From contig CAWIQE010000013.1 of NCBI GenBank assembly GCA_963838155.1, forward strand, positions 186,001 through 250,000: a stretch of 64,000 bases of DNA. Direction: 5' to 3'. The translations under genes and the position numbers were made by a program. The notes beneath the pieces are model-generated. The model did not search any database. It saw only the letters and a program-made list of their open reading frames with translations, and was not told where the DNA came from. This DNA is from Pararhizobium_B sp963838155. Lineage in GTDB: Bacteria; Pseudomonadota; Alphaproteobacteria; Rhizobiales; Rhizobiaceae. Of this stretch, positions 36,676 to 45,941 are shown one piece after another. Every line of letters starts with the position of its first letter. Position 1 is the stretch's first letter.

Positions 36676-36746
36676 TCGCGCCTCTTGCAGGTTTCCGAGC
36701 GCATATAGGCGCTGCCGGGCCGGAATGCGAGGGCCTGGCGGGGGCC

Positions 36747-37664
36747 TCAGCCGGACGCGGCTTTCGAGATGCGCGCGAGCTCGCCGATGATGCCGCGGCG
36801 GAAGACGAGGACGCAGGCGATGAAGATCAGGCCGATCACCACCTGCACCCAGGAGCCGATGCTGGCCAGCTCGTGCTCCAGCGTGACGACGGTGACGGCT
36901 CCGGCGACCGGGCCGAACACCGTTCCCATCCCGCCGAGAAGGGTCATGAGAACGACCGTGCCCGACGTCGTCCAGTGCAGGTCGGTGAGCGAGGCGAACT
37001 GGAAGACGATCGCCTTGGTCGCCCCGGCCATGCCGGCGAGGGCGGCGGAAAGGACGAAGGCCGTGAGCTTGAAGCGGTCGACGTTGTAGCCGAGCGACAG
37101 GGCCCGCGCCTCGTTCTCCCGGATGGCCTGGAGGACCTGCCCGAAAGGCGAATGGATGGTGCGGTAGACGACCCAGAAGCCGAAGAGGAAGACGGCCGCG
37201 ACGAAATAGTACATGTCGAGCGACCGGTTCAGGTCGAAGATGCCGAGGAGGTGGCCGCGCGGAATGCCCTGCAGTCCGTTCTCGCCGCCGGTGAAGGGCA
37301 GCTGCAGGCCGAGGAAATAGATGATCTGGGCGAGCGCCAGCGTGATCATGGCGAAGTAGATGCCCTGGCGGCGGATGGCGAGGGCGCCGACGAGATAGCC
37401 GAGCATGGCGGCGACGAGCGTTCCGCAGGCGATGCCGAGGAGCGGCGGGAAGCCCCATTCCTTGATCGTGTGGCCGGCGACGTAGGCGGCGCTGCCGAAG
37501 AAGGCGGCGTGGCCGAAGGACAGCAGGCCCGTATAGCCGAGCAGCAGGTTGAAGGCGCAGGCGAAGAGCGCGAAGCACATCAGCTGCATCGCGAAGACCG
37601 GGTAGACGTAGGCCGGGGCGGTGAGGACGGCGGCGAGGAGGACGACCCAGAGTATCCTGTTCAT
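36747..37664 (-). CDS. livM: branched-chain amino-acid ABC transporter permease LivM
   Basis: 305 residues with about eight to ten membrane helices. It carries the LivM/LivH permease block CAFNLLLGYTGLLSFGHAAFFGSAAYV at about 35-62 and the EAA-like loop LQAIRENEARALSLGYNVDRFKL, which contacts the ATPases. It forms the membrane channel with LivH. It is the last gene of livG-F-H-M, 10 bp after livH. The charged C-terminus (FRRGIIGELARISKA) is usual. Specificity for Leu/Ile/Val is the family default; other HAAT transporters use amides or aromatic compounds. Confidence 0.93.
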   Translation of the reverse strand: MNRILWVVLLAAVLTAPAYVYPVFAMQLMCFALFACAFNLLLGYTGLLSFGHAAFFGSAAYVAGHTIKEWGFPPLLGIACGTLVAAMLGYLVGALAIRRQGIYFAMITLALAQIIYFLGLQLPFTGGENGLQGIPRGHLLGIFDLNRSLDMYYFVAAVFLFGFWVVYRTIHSPFGQVLQAIRENEARALSLGYNVDRFKLTAFVLSAALAGMAGATKAIVFQFASLTDLHWTTSGTVVLMTLLGGMGTVFGPVAGAVTVVTLEHELASIGSWVQVVIGLIFIACVLVFRRGIIGELARISKAASG

Positions 37665-37674
37665 CGGGGCGCCC

Positions 37675-38571
37675 TCAGCTCTGCCGGCCGAAGAGGCCGG
37701 CGGGCCTGACGAGCAGCACGACGACCATCAGCAGGAAGATGACGGTGTTGGCCGCCGGCGCGTAGAACACCTTGGTGATGCCCTCGATCAGGCCCAGGGC
37801 CAGCCCGGAGACGATGGCGCCCATGATCGATCCCATGCCGCCGATGACGACGACCGCGAAGACGATGATGATGATGTCGGCCCCCATCAGCGGGCTGACC
37901 GAGTAGATCGGCGCGGCGAGGACGCCGGCGAGGCCGGCAAGCGCGGTGCCGAAGCCGAAGGTGATCGTCACCATGCGCGGCACGTTGATGCCGAAGGCCT
38001 GGACGAGCTCGGGATTTTCCGTGCCGGCGCGCAGATAGGCGCCGATCCGGGTGCGTTCGATGACGTACCAGGTGGCGAAGCAGACGATCAGCGAGAAGAC
38101 GATGACGAAGAGGCGGTATTTCGGGAACATCATGAAGCCGAGGTCGACGATCCCGTGCAGCGACGCCGGCATGGCCGGATAGGGCGTGCCGGAAATGTTG
38201 AAGAAATTGGAGAAGACGCCCTGCAGCACCAGCGCGATGCCGAATGTCAGGAGCAGGCCGTAGATATGGTCGAGGTCGTAGAGCCAGCGCAGCATGGTGC
38301 GCTCGATGGCGATGCCGATCAGCCCGACGACCAGCGGCGCGATGACGAGCGCCGGCCAGAAGCCGAGGTGCAGGGCGTCGAGGCCGATCCACGAGCCGAG
38401 GTAGCTGTAGATGATCAGCGCGACGAAGGCGCCGAGCATGTAGAGCGCGCCATGGGCGAAATTGATGACGTTGAGCATGCCGAAGATGACGGCGAGCCCG
38501 AGGCTGAGCATGGCGTAGAAGACACCGTTGTTGAGGCCCAGCATGCCCTGGGCGAGGATCAGCCGCATCAT
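37675..38571 (-). CDS. livH: branched-chain amino-acid ABC transporter permease LivH
   Basis: 298 residues, about eight membrane helices. The first helix region LNNGVFYAMLSLGLAVIFGMLNVINFAHGALYMLGAF is the LivH signature; the cytoplasmic loop IERTMLRWLYDLDHIYGLLLTFGIALVL and later RAGTENPELVQAFGINVPR, facing the ATPases, are also present. An AAGGAAG site precedes the ATG (a second ATG follows directly). It lies between livF (46 bp) and livM (10 bp). Confidence 0.94.
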   Translation of the reverse strand: MMRLILAQGMLGLNNGVFYAMLSLGLAVIFGMLNVINFAHGALYMLGAFVALIIYSYLGSWIGLDALHLGFWPALVIAPLVVGLIGIAIERTMLRWLYDLDHIYGLLLTFGIALVLQGVFSNFFNISGTPYPAMPASLHGIVDLGFMMFPKYRLFVIVFSLIVCFATWYVIERTRIGAYLRAGTENPELVQAFGINVPRMVTITFGFGTALAGLAGVLAAPIYSVSPLMGADIIIIVFAVVVIGGMGSIMGAIVSGLALGLIEGITKVFYAPAANTVIFLLMVVVLLVRPAGLFGRQS

Positions 38572-38617
38572 GGGGTCGGTCTTCCTTTTGCTGTCATGGC
38601 GGTTGCCTCGTCTCCTG

Positions 38618-39352
38618 TCAGACGCTCAGATACCGGTTGAGCCGATCCATGTTGGCGGGCACGTCGGCCGCCTCGATCTGGTCGATGACCCGCCCGTGCT
38701 CGATCACGTAGTGCCGGTCGGCGAGCGGCGCGGCGAAGCGGAAGTTCTGCTCGACCAGGACGACGGTCAAGCCGCGCTCCTTCAGCCGGACGACGATTTC
38801 CCCGAGGCGCTTGACGATGACCGGCGCCAGGCCCTCCGTCATCTCGTCGAGCAGCAGCAGCCTCGCCCCCGTCCGCAGGATGCGGGCGATGGCCAGCATC
38901 TGCTGTTCGCCGCCGGACAGGCGCGTGCCCATGCGGCGGCGCACCTCCCTCAGGTTGGGGAACATGTCGTAGATCTCGTCGACCTCCATGCCGCCGGGGC
39001 CCACGGTGGGCGGCAGGAGCAGGTTCTCCTCCACCGTCAGGGTGGAGAAGATGCCGCGTTCCTCGGGGCAGTAGCCGATGAGGCCGAGATGGGCGATGCG
39101 GTGGGTGGGCAGGGAGACGATCTCCGTGCCGCGCACCCGGATCGATCCGGACCGGCGGTCGACGAGGCCGAGAAGCGCCTTCAGCGTCGTCGTGCGCCCG
39201 GCGCCGTTGCGCCCGATGAGGGTCGCGACCTCGCCCTCGCGGAGATCGAGGTCGATGCCGTGGAGGATGTGCGATTCGCCGTAATGCGCGTGGAGATCGC
39301 GCACGCGGAGCAATTCGCCGGCCGCGGCCTCTCTTGCCGCCTCGGCGGTCAT
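38618..39352 (-). CDS. livF: branched-chain amino-acid ABC transporter ATP-binding protein LivF
   Basis: 244 residues, second ATPase of the system. The Walker A motif reads GRNGAGRTTT (residues 47-56), with Arg53 where ATPases carry the invariant Lys. The rest is normal: RRMGTRLSGGEQQMLAIAR signature, Walker B LLLLDEMTEGLAP and the H-loop-like LVEQNFRFA (Gln where His is usual in LivF). The start overlaps the livG stop by 4 nt. The Arg substitution is unusual but may belong to a LivF subclade in which hydrolysis is carried mostly by LivG. Confidence 0.92.
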   Translation of the reverse strand: MTAEAAREAAAGELLRVRDLHAHYGESHILHGIDLDLREGEVATLIGRNGAGRTTTLKALLGLVDRRSGSIRVRGTEIVSLPTHRIAHLGLIGYCPEERGIFSTLTVEENLLLPPTVGPGGMEVDEIYDMFPNLREVRRRMGTRLSGGEQQMLAIARILRTGARLLLLDEMTEGLAPVIVKRLGEIVVRLKERGLTVVLVEQNFRFAAPLADRHYVIEHGRVIDQIEAADVPANMDRLNRYLSV

Positions 39353-40116
39353 GGCTCGCTCATCTCTTCGGGCGTGGTTCCCATATAGGCCTCCATTACG
39401 GCGGGGTCCCTGGATACGGTGTCGTAGGGTCCTTCCGCCAGGATCTCGCCGCGGTTGAGCACGGTGATGGTGTCGGCCAGCGTCGAGACGACGCCGAGAT
39501 TGTGCTCGACCATGAGTATCGAGCGGCCGGCGGAAACCTCGCGGATGAGGTCGGTGACCCGGCCGACGTCCTCCGTGCCCATGCCCTGCGTCGGCTCGTC
39601 GAGGAGCATCAGCTTGGGGTCGAGCGCCAGCGTCGTGGCGATCTCCAGCGCGCGCTTGCGGCCGTAGGCCAGCGAAACGGCGCGATCGTCGGCGAAATCG
39701 CGCAGGCCGACGGCGGCGAGCTTGTCCATCGCCTCGTCGTGCAGCTGGTCGAGGACGCGTGCCGACTGCCAGAAGCGGTAGGACACGTCGAGGCGGCGCT
39801 GCAGGGCCAGCCGGACGTTCTGCAGCGCCGTCAGGTGCGGGAACACCGCGGAGATCTGAAACGAGCGGATGATGCCGAGGCCGGCGATCTCGGCCGGCTT
39901 CCAGCGGGTGATGTCGCGCCCCTCGAAGAGAATGCGGCCGGCCGTCGGCGTGTGGAACTTGGTCAGCAGGTTGAAGACCGTCGTCTTGCCGGCCCCGTTC
40001 GGCCCGATCAGGGCGTGTATCCTGCCCCGTTCGATGTTCAGGTCGACATCGTTCACGGCGACGAACCCGCCGAAGCTCTTCGAAAGGCCGCGCACCTCGA
40101 GAATGTGATCCGCCAT
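39349..40116 (-). CDS. livG: branched-chain amino-acid ABC transporter ATP-binding protein LivG
   Basis: 255 residues from MADHILEVRGLSKSFGGFVAVND; an upstream in-frame Met at 40185 falls within the operator region. The Walker A motif GPNGAGKTT has the normal Lys; the LivG-specific insert (GIIRSFQISAVFPHLTALQNV), the signature LAYGRKRALEIATTL, Walker B LMLLDEPTQGMG and the H-loop VEHNLGVV are present. It opens the livGFHM unit. Two palindromes (40143-40169, 40216-40233) lie immediately upstream, so this gene marks a regulated transcription start separate from livK. Confidence 0.94.
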   Translation of the reverse strand: MADHILEVRGLSKSFGGFVAVNDVDLNIERGRIHALIGPNGAGKTTVFNLLTKFHTPTAGRILFEGRDITRWKPAEIAGLGIIRSFQISAVFPHLTALQNVRLALQRRLDVSYRFWQSARVLDQLHDEAMDKLAAVGLRDFADDRAVSLAYGRKRALEIATTLALDPKLMLLDEPTQGMGTEDVGRVTDLIREVSAGRSILMVEHNLGVVSTLADTITVLNRGEILAEGPYDTVSRDPAVMEAYMGTTPEEMSEP

Positions 40117-40142
40117 GTCGTCGTCCCGCCTGGTGGTCTGAC

Positions 40143-40169
40143 CCAAACGGATGGTACCCATCCGTTTGG
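40143..40169. promoter_or_regulatory. operator-like palindrome 1 upstream of livG
   Basis: Perfect 12-bp arms CCAAACGGATGG and CCATCCGTTTGG around TAC. It lies 27 bp before the livG start. It shares GATGGTAC with the second palindrome 46 bp further upstream, so the two are probably sites for one dimeric repressor (TetR- or GntR-like); no such regulator gene is in the window. Confidence 0.75.
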
Positions 40170-40215
40170 AAAAGTCAGCCCACAAGCCATTGATCTGGTG
40201 GGGCGATTTTTCCCA

Positions 40216-40233
40216 ACAGATGGTACCATCTGT
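40216..40233. promoter_or_regulatory. operator-like palindrome 2 upstream of livG
   Basis: ACAGATGGTACCATCTGT, an 18-bp perfect palindrome whose core GATGGTACCATC matches the first palindrome. The centres of the two sites are about 69 bp apart, between livK and livG. Confidence 0.75.
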
Positions 40234-40342
40234 CAGGATCGCACCACTGGTGATGCCGGCATGCCGTTCCGGCCGGGCGCGAAGCCCGGCCCGGCCCGAT
40301 TGCGTGCAGCCGCCGCCGCCGGGGCGGCAGCGGCCGGTTCGC

Positions 40343-41557
40343 TTACTGGCTGACGAGCGGGCAGCCGCCCTCCTTCAGCGAGGCGTAGGCCTGGTCGGCC
40401 GGGATCGTCTGGGAGACGTTTGCGATGTCCCAGGGGTCCTTGCCGTCCGTCTTGACCGAGAGCAGGTACATCGGGTGCATCAGCAGGCCGTCCTGGCGGA
40501 TGGTGCCTCCCTTGGCGAAGAAGTCGTCGATCTTCATCTTGCCGAGTTCCGCGCGCACGGCGTCCGCGTCGTCGGTCCCGGCGGCCTTGATGGCGTTCAG
40601 GTAGGCGATCGTCAGCGAGTAGTCGGCGGCGTGCGGGAAGGTCGGGGCGGCGCCGTTGGAGAACTTCTCGTATTTCTCCTTCCAGTCGCGGGACTCCTTG
40701 TCCATGTTCCAGTACCAGCCGGACGTGAAGCTCAGGCCCTTCGCGACGTCGACGCCGATGCTCTTCACGTCGGAGATCGTGACGAGGAGACCGGCGAGCT
40801 GCTGGCCGCCGTCTGTGATGCCGAACTCGTGCGCCTGCTTGATGGAGTTGACCGTGTCCCCGCCGGCATTGGCGAGGCCGATGACCTTGGCGCCGGAGGA
40901 CTGGGCCTGCAGCAGGTAGGACGAGAAGTCGGTGCTCGCCAGCGGCACGCGCGATTCGCCGAGGACCTTGCCGCCGAGCTTCTTCACCACGTCGGCGGTG
41001 TCCTGCTCGAGCTTGTGGCCGAAGGTGTAGTCGGCGGTGAGGAAGTACCAGCTGTCGCCGCCGTTCTTGACGACGGCCGTGCCGGTCCCGACCGAGAGCG
41101 CGTGGGTGTCGTAGCCGTAGTGGATGCCGTATTTGGTGCAGGCCTTGCCGGTCAGGTCGGCGCTGGCCGCGCCGGTCGCCATGGTGATCGTGTGCTTGTC
41201 GGAGGCGACCTTCTGCACCGCCAGCGCGACGGCGGAGTTCGTCAGGTCGGTGATCATGTCGACGTGGTTCTCGTCGATCCACTGGCGCGCCGTGGCGGAG
41301 GCGATGTCCGCCTTGTTCTGGTGGTCGGCCGAGATCACCTCGATCTTCTTGCCGAGGACGGTGCCGCCGAAATCCTTCACCGCCATCTTCACGGCGTCGA
41401 CGGCACCCTGGCCGCTGAAGCTCGTCGAATAGACGCCGGACATGTCGGCGAGAACGCCGATCTTGACGACGTCGTTCGATACGCCCGCGGCCGATGCCGT
41501 GCCGGCGGCCGCGAGAAGGGCGGCGCCGCAGACGCCTGCAAGATAGTTCAGTTTCAT
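40343..41557 (-). CDS. livK: branched-chain amino-acid ABC transporter substrate-binding protein
   Basis: 404 residues from MKLNYLAGVCGAALLAAAGTASA with a GGGAGGA ribosome-binding site. A cleavable signal peptide (1-23) precedes a periplasmic type I binding fold: DVVKIGVLADMSGVYSTSFSGQGAVDAVKMAVKDFGG and ADHQNKADIASATARQWIDE are the ABC-type HAAT motifs. It lies upstream of livG on the same strand but 226 bp away, with two palindromes between, so expression may be partly independent. Length and fold match the HAAT family; the ligand could be Leu/Ile/Val, amides or aromatics. Confidence 0.93.
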   Translation of the reverse strand: MKLNYLAGVCGAALLAAAGTASAAGVSNDVVKIGVLADMSGVYSTSFSGQGAVDAVKMAVKDFGGTVLGKKIEVISADHQNKADIASATARQWIDENHVDMITDLTNSAVALAVQKVASDKHTITMATGAASADLTGKACTKYGIHYGYDTHALSVGTGTAVVKNGGDSWYFLTADYTFGHKLEQDTADVVKKLGGKVLGESRVPLASTDFSSYLLQAQSSGAKVIGLANAGGDTVNSIKQAHEFGITDGGQQLAGLLVTISDVKSIGVDVAKGLSFTSGWYWNMDKESRDWKEKYEKFSNGAAPTFPHAADYSLTIAYLNAIKAAGTDDADAVRAELGKMKIDDFFAKGGTIRQDGLLMHPMYLLSVKTDGKDPWDIANVSQTIPADQAYASLKEGGCPLVSQ

Positions 41558-41821
41558 GATCGTCCTCCCAGATTCCGTTTTTCGAATGCGCCGGCGTTCC
41601 TGTTCGCCGCCGCATTGGCTCAGGCTATAGCATACCAAATCGTCATGTCCCATAAGACGAAGGATTGCAAACGCTCCGGCGCCCTCGGAGGCGCGGGAGG
41701 CCGCACGGACGACGATTTCCGCGCCCTTCCACTTGCATACGAAGAAAGCTTTCAAATATGCCGGAGGGAACTCGCCTGCTATGGTGTGGCGAGCGAACCC
41801 GAACCATCGAAGGCATGTGCA

Positions 41822-43354
41822 ATGAACGCCAGCAAATCCAGTTCGAGAACCCTGCGGCTCTCCGACGGCGACAATGTCGTGGTCGCGACGGAAAAGATCG
41901 AGGCGGGCGAAACCGCGGCTTCGGGCGTGGCGGCCGTCCAGCGGATACCCTTCGGGCACAAGATGGCGGCGGCCGCGATCGGACAGGGCGAGCCGGTCGT
42001 CAAGTTCGGCCAGATCATCGGCTTCGCGAAACAGCCGATCGGTCCCGGCGAATGGGTCCACGAGCACAATGTCGAGATGCACGGCTTCGACCGGGACTAT
42101 CGCTTCGGAGAGGCCGCCGAACCGGTCAACGTGCTGCCGGTCGGCGAACAGGCGACGTTCGAGGGCTACCGCCGGGAAAGCGGCCGGGTCGGCACGCGCA
42201 ACTACATCGGCATCCTGACCAGCGTCAACTGCTCCGCCTCGGCGGCGCGGTTCATCGCCGAGGCGGCGCAGAAATCCGGCATGCTCGACGACTATCCGGA
42301 CATCGACGGGGTCGTGTCCTTCACCCACGGCACCGGCTGCGGCATGGCGGGCTCCGGCGAGGGCTTCGATCTCTTGAAGCGGACCGAGTGGGGCTATGCG
42401 GCCAATCCGAACCTCGGCGGGGTGATCCTCGTCGGCCTCGGCTGCGAGGTCTTCCAGATCGGCCGCTTCAAGCAGCTCTACGGCATCGAGGAGAGCGACA
42501 CGTTCCGCACGATGACGATCCAGGACACCGGCGGCACCCGGGCGGCGATCGAGAAGGGCGTCGACTTCATCCGCACCATGCTGCCGTCCGTCGCCGCGGC
42601 GAAGCGCGAGACGGTGCCGGCATCGGAGATCGTGCTGGCGCTCCAGTGCGGCGGGTCCGACGGCTATTCCGGCATCACGGCCAATCCGGCGCTGGGGCTG
42701 GCCGTCGACCGGCTGGTGCGCAACGGCGGGACCGCCATCCTGTCGGAGACGCCGGAGATCTACGGTGCCGAGCACCTTTTGACCAGGCGGGCGAGGAGCC
42801 GGGAGGTGGGCGAGAAGCTCGTCGAGCGGATCCGCTGGTGGGAGGCGTATACGGAGCGCAACGGCGGGGAGATGAACAACAATCCCTCGCCGGGCAACAA
42901 GCTCGGCGGGCTGACGACGATCCTGGAAAAGTCGCTCGGAGCGGCCGCCAAGGGCGGCTCGACGCCGCTCAACGCGGTCTACGAATATGCCGAGCCGGTG
43001 ACGGAGAAGGGCTTCGTCTTCATGGACACGCCCGGCTTCGATCCGGTTTCGGCGACGGGGCAGGTGGCCGGCGGGGCGAACGTCCTCTGCTTCACCACGG
43101 GGCGCGGCTCCGCCTATGGCTGCAAGCCGACCCCCTCGATCAAGCTGGCGACGAACACGCCCATGTACCGGCGCATGGAAGAGGACATGGACATCAACTG
43201 CGGCGAGGTCATGGAAGGCACGAGCCTCGAGGAGAAGGGCCGCGAGATCTTCGAGGAGGTGCTGGCCGTCGCCTCGGGCAAGCGCACCAAGTCCGAACGG
43301 CTCGGCTACGGCGACAGCGAGTTCGTGCCCTGGCAGATCGGCGCGGTGATGTGA
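41822..43354 (+). CDS. uxaA: UxaA-family dehydratase (altronate/galactarate type)
   Basis: 510 residues from MNASKSSSRTLRLSDGDNVVVA. The N-terminal SAF-like domain (about 13-105, with FGHKMAAAAIGQGEPVVKFGQIIG) and the large C-terminal domain (GRVGTRNYIGILTSVNCSASAARFI, LQCGGSDGYSGITANPALG) match the iron-dependent sugar-acid dehydratases UxaA and GarD. Full length with both parts fused, as in E. coli UxaA. The reaction is dehydration of altronate or a related hexonate to 2-keto-3-deoxygluconate. No uronate genes are nearby, so the substrate is uncertain. A TTGGTAT half-site (in 41623-41639) lies between it and livK. Confidence 0.87.
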   Translation: MNASKSSSRTLRLSDGDNVVVATEKIEAGETAASGVAAVQRIPFGHKMAAAAIGQGEPVVKFGQIIGFAKQPIGPGEWVHEHNVEMHGFDRDYRFGEAAEPVNVLPVGEQATFEGYRRESGRVGTRNYIGILTSVNCSASAARFIAEAAQKSGMLDDYPDIDGVVSFTHGTGCGMAGSGEGFDLLKRTEWGYAANPNLGGVILVGLGCEVFQIGRFKQLYGIEESDTFRTMTIQDTGGTRAAIEKGVDFIRTMLPSVAAAKRETVPASEIVLALQCGGSDGYSGITANPALGLAVDRLVRNGGTAILSETPEIYGAEHLLTRRARSREVGEKLVERIRWWEAYTERNGGEMNNNPSPGNKLGGLTTILEKSLGAAAKGGSTPLNAVYEYAEPVTEKGFVFMDTPGFDPVSATGQVAGGANVLCFTTGRGSAYGCKPTPSIKLATNTPMYRRMEEDMDINCGEVMEGTSLEEKGREIFEEVLAVASGKRTKSERLGYGDSEFVPWQIGAVM

Positions 43355-43402
43355 CGGGCCCCCACGGGCCGCGGCCGCTCGCGGGCCGCCGGCCGGTCCC
43401 GT

Positions 43403-44626
<1,224 letters not shown>

Positions 44627-44802
44627 TTCAGGCTTTCCACCGGGTTTCGCGTTGGCTGCGGCCCGCCGGGCCGGCTCGATGCGGCGGCACTTTAGCCAGA
44701 ACGCGGCGCGAGTCCAGAGCGGCGGGAACGCGCGGCGGCGGGACGGGTGGAATTGCGGGGCCGGACGCCGTAGACTCCGCTTTTGCGGCAAGCTTCGAGC
44801 GT

Positions 44803-45447
44803 ATGATGGCCTTCATCCCGAACATCGCGACGATCCTGGCGTTCTCGCTGGCGTCCCTCGTCCTCGCCCTGACGCCCGGGCCCGACATGACGCTGTTCCT
44901 GAGCCGCGCCATCGCCGAGGGACGGCGGGCGGGGCTCGCCTGCGCGCTCGGGGCCTTCACAGGGGTCGCGGTCCATACGATGCTGGTGGCGTTCGGCCTG
45001 GCCGCGCTGATCGTGGCGTCGCCCACCGGCTTCCTGGTCCTCAAGGTGTCGGGCGCCTGCTACCTCCTGTGGCTCGCCGTGTCGGCGCTCAGGCACGGCT
45101 CGAGCTTCCGGACCGAGGCGCAGGCCGCAGGGCCGCGGACCTTCCGGCAGGACTGGCTCAAGGGCCTCGGCATCAACCTGACGAACCCGAAGATCATCAT
45201 ATTCTTCATGACCTTCCTGCCGCAGTTCGTCTCGCCCGGGGATCCGGACGTGCGCGGCAAGCTGATCTTCCTCGGCATCCTCTTCATCGTCGTCTCGCTG
45301 CCCGTGGTCGCCGCCATCGTGCTCGCGGCGGACAGGCTGGCGGGCGTGATGAAGCGAAGCCGCGTGTTCGCACGGGCGATCGATTACCTGACGGGCGGCA
45401 TCTTCTCGGCCTTCGCGGTGAAGATCCTGCTGACGCAGGTGCGGTAG
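44803..45447 (+). CDS. LysE/RhtB-family exporter
   Basis: 214 residues with five to six membrane helices. The N-terminal block LALTPGPDMTLFLSRAIAEGRRAGLACALGAFTG is the LysE/RhtB signature, and NLTNPKIIIFFMTFLPQF in the middle is the second conserved loop. Such proteins export amino acids (lysine, arginine, homoserine, threonine or others) by proton-driven antiport. Its place next to argG may hint at a basic amino acid, but the family cannot be resolved from sequence. Two adjacent ATGs (44803 and 44806) are possible starts. Confidence 0.92.
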   Translation: MMAFIPNIATILAFSLASLVLALTPGPDMTLFLSRAIAEGRRAGLACALGAFTGVAVHTMLVAFGLAALIVASPTGFLVLKVSGACYLLWLAVSALRHGSSFRTEAQAAGPRTFRQDWLKGLGINLTNPKIIIFFMTFLPQFVSPGDPDVRGKLIFLGILFIVVSLPVVAAIVLAADRLAGVMKRSRVFARAIDYLTGGIFSAFAVKILLTQVR

Positions 45448-45452
45448 GGCCG

Positions 45453-45923
45453 TCAGTCCGCGCTCCCCTCGGCCGGGCGCTGGCTCGGCAGCCAGCGGCC
45501 GGCGCCGTGGCCGGCGATCAGCCAGTAGCCGAAGCCGCCGCACAGGCCGCAGACGAGATCGATGGCGAGGTGGCGCGGATCGAGGGAGATGGCGACGCCG
45601 GAACGCTGCGCGATCATCACGACGATCCCCGCGACGACCCCGCCGCCGAGCGTGTAGACCAGGGGGCCGCGCAGCCTTGCGAACTCGCCGACGAGGATCA
45701 GGACCATCGCCGGCAGGAAGGCCGCGTGGCCGAACAGGCTCGCCAGCCCGACGAGGCCGACGACGAGGCGCAGGTCGACGCCGCGCGCCTCGAGGTGGGC
45801 GAGGGCGCCCGGCACGACCATGCTGTTGAGCAGCAGGTTGACGCAGGCCGCGACGGCGCAGGCGACCATGAAGCCGACCGTCAGCGCCAGGAGCCGGACG
45901 AGGAAGCCGAAGAAGCGCGTCAC
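45453..45923 (-). CDS. four-helix membrane protein of unknown function
   Basis: 156 residues. Four hydrophobic segments (about 7-27, 50-70, 74-105 as one long stretch, and 120-139) and a polar, Pro-Ser-rich C-terminus. Loops contain charged residues consistent with a plasma-membrane protein; the Gly-rich last helix (VCGLCGGFGYWLIAGHGAG) is distinctive. It lies 18 bp after rlmN on the same strand and is often found beside it in relatives, so it may be cotranscribed. No functional family recognised. Confidence 0.78.
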   Translation of the reverse strand: MTRFFGFLVRLLALTVGFMVACAVAACVNLLLNSMVVPGALAHLEARGVDLRLVVGLVGLASLFGHAAFLPAMVLILVGEFARLRGPLVYTLGGGVVAGIVVMIAQRSGVAISLDPRHLAIDLVCGLCGGFGYWLIAGHGAGRWLPSQRPAEGSAD

Positions 45924-45941
45924 GGGGCCGGACCCGCCGGC

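Noticed and set aside
36253..37578. Long minus-strand frame upstream of the metallopeptidase in the same reading frame
   Set aside because: It overlaps livM, which is conserved in another frame; only the last 140 codons match the zincin family.
40262..40300. GC-rich hairpin GGCCGGGC-GCGAA-GCCCGGCC after livK as a terminator
   Set aside because: It lacks a T-run on the minus strand; at most a pause or stabilising hairpin.
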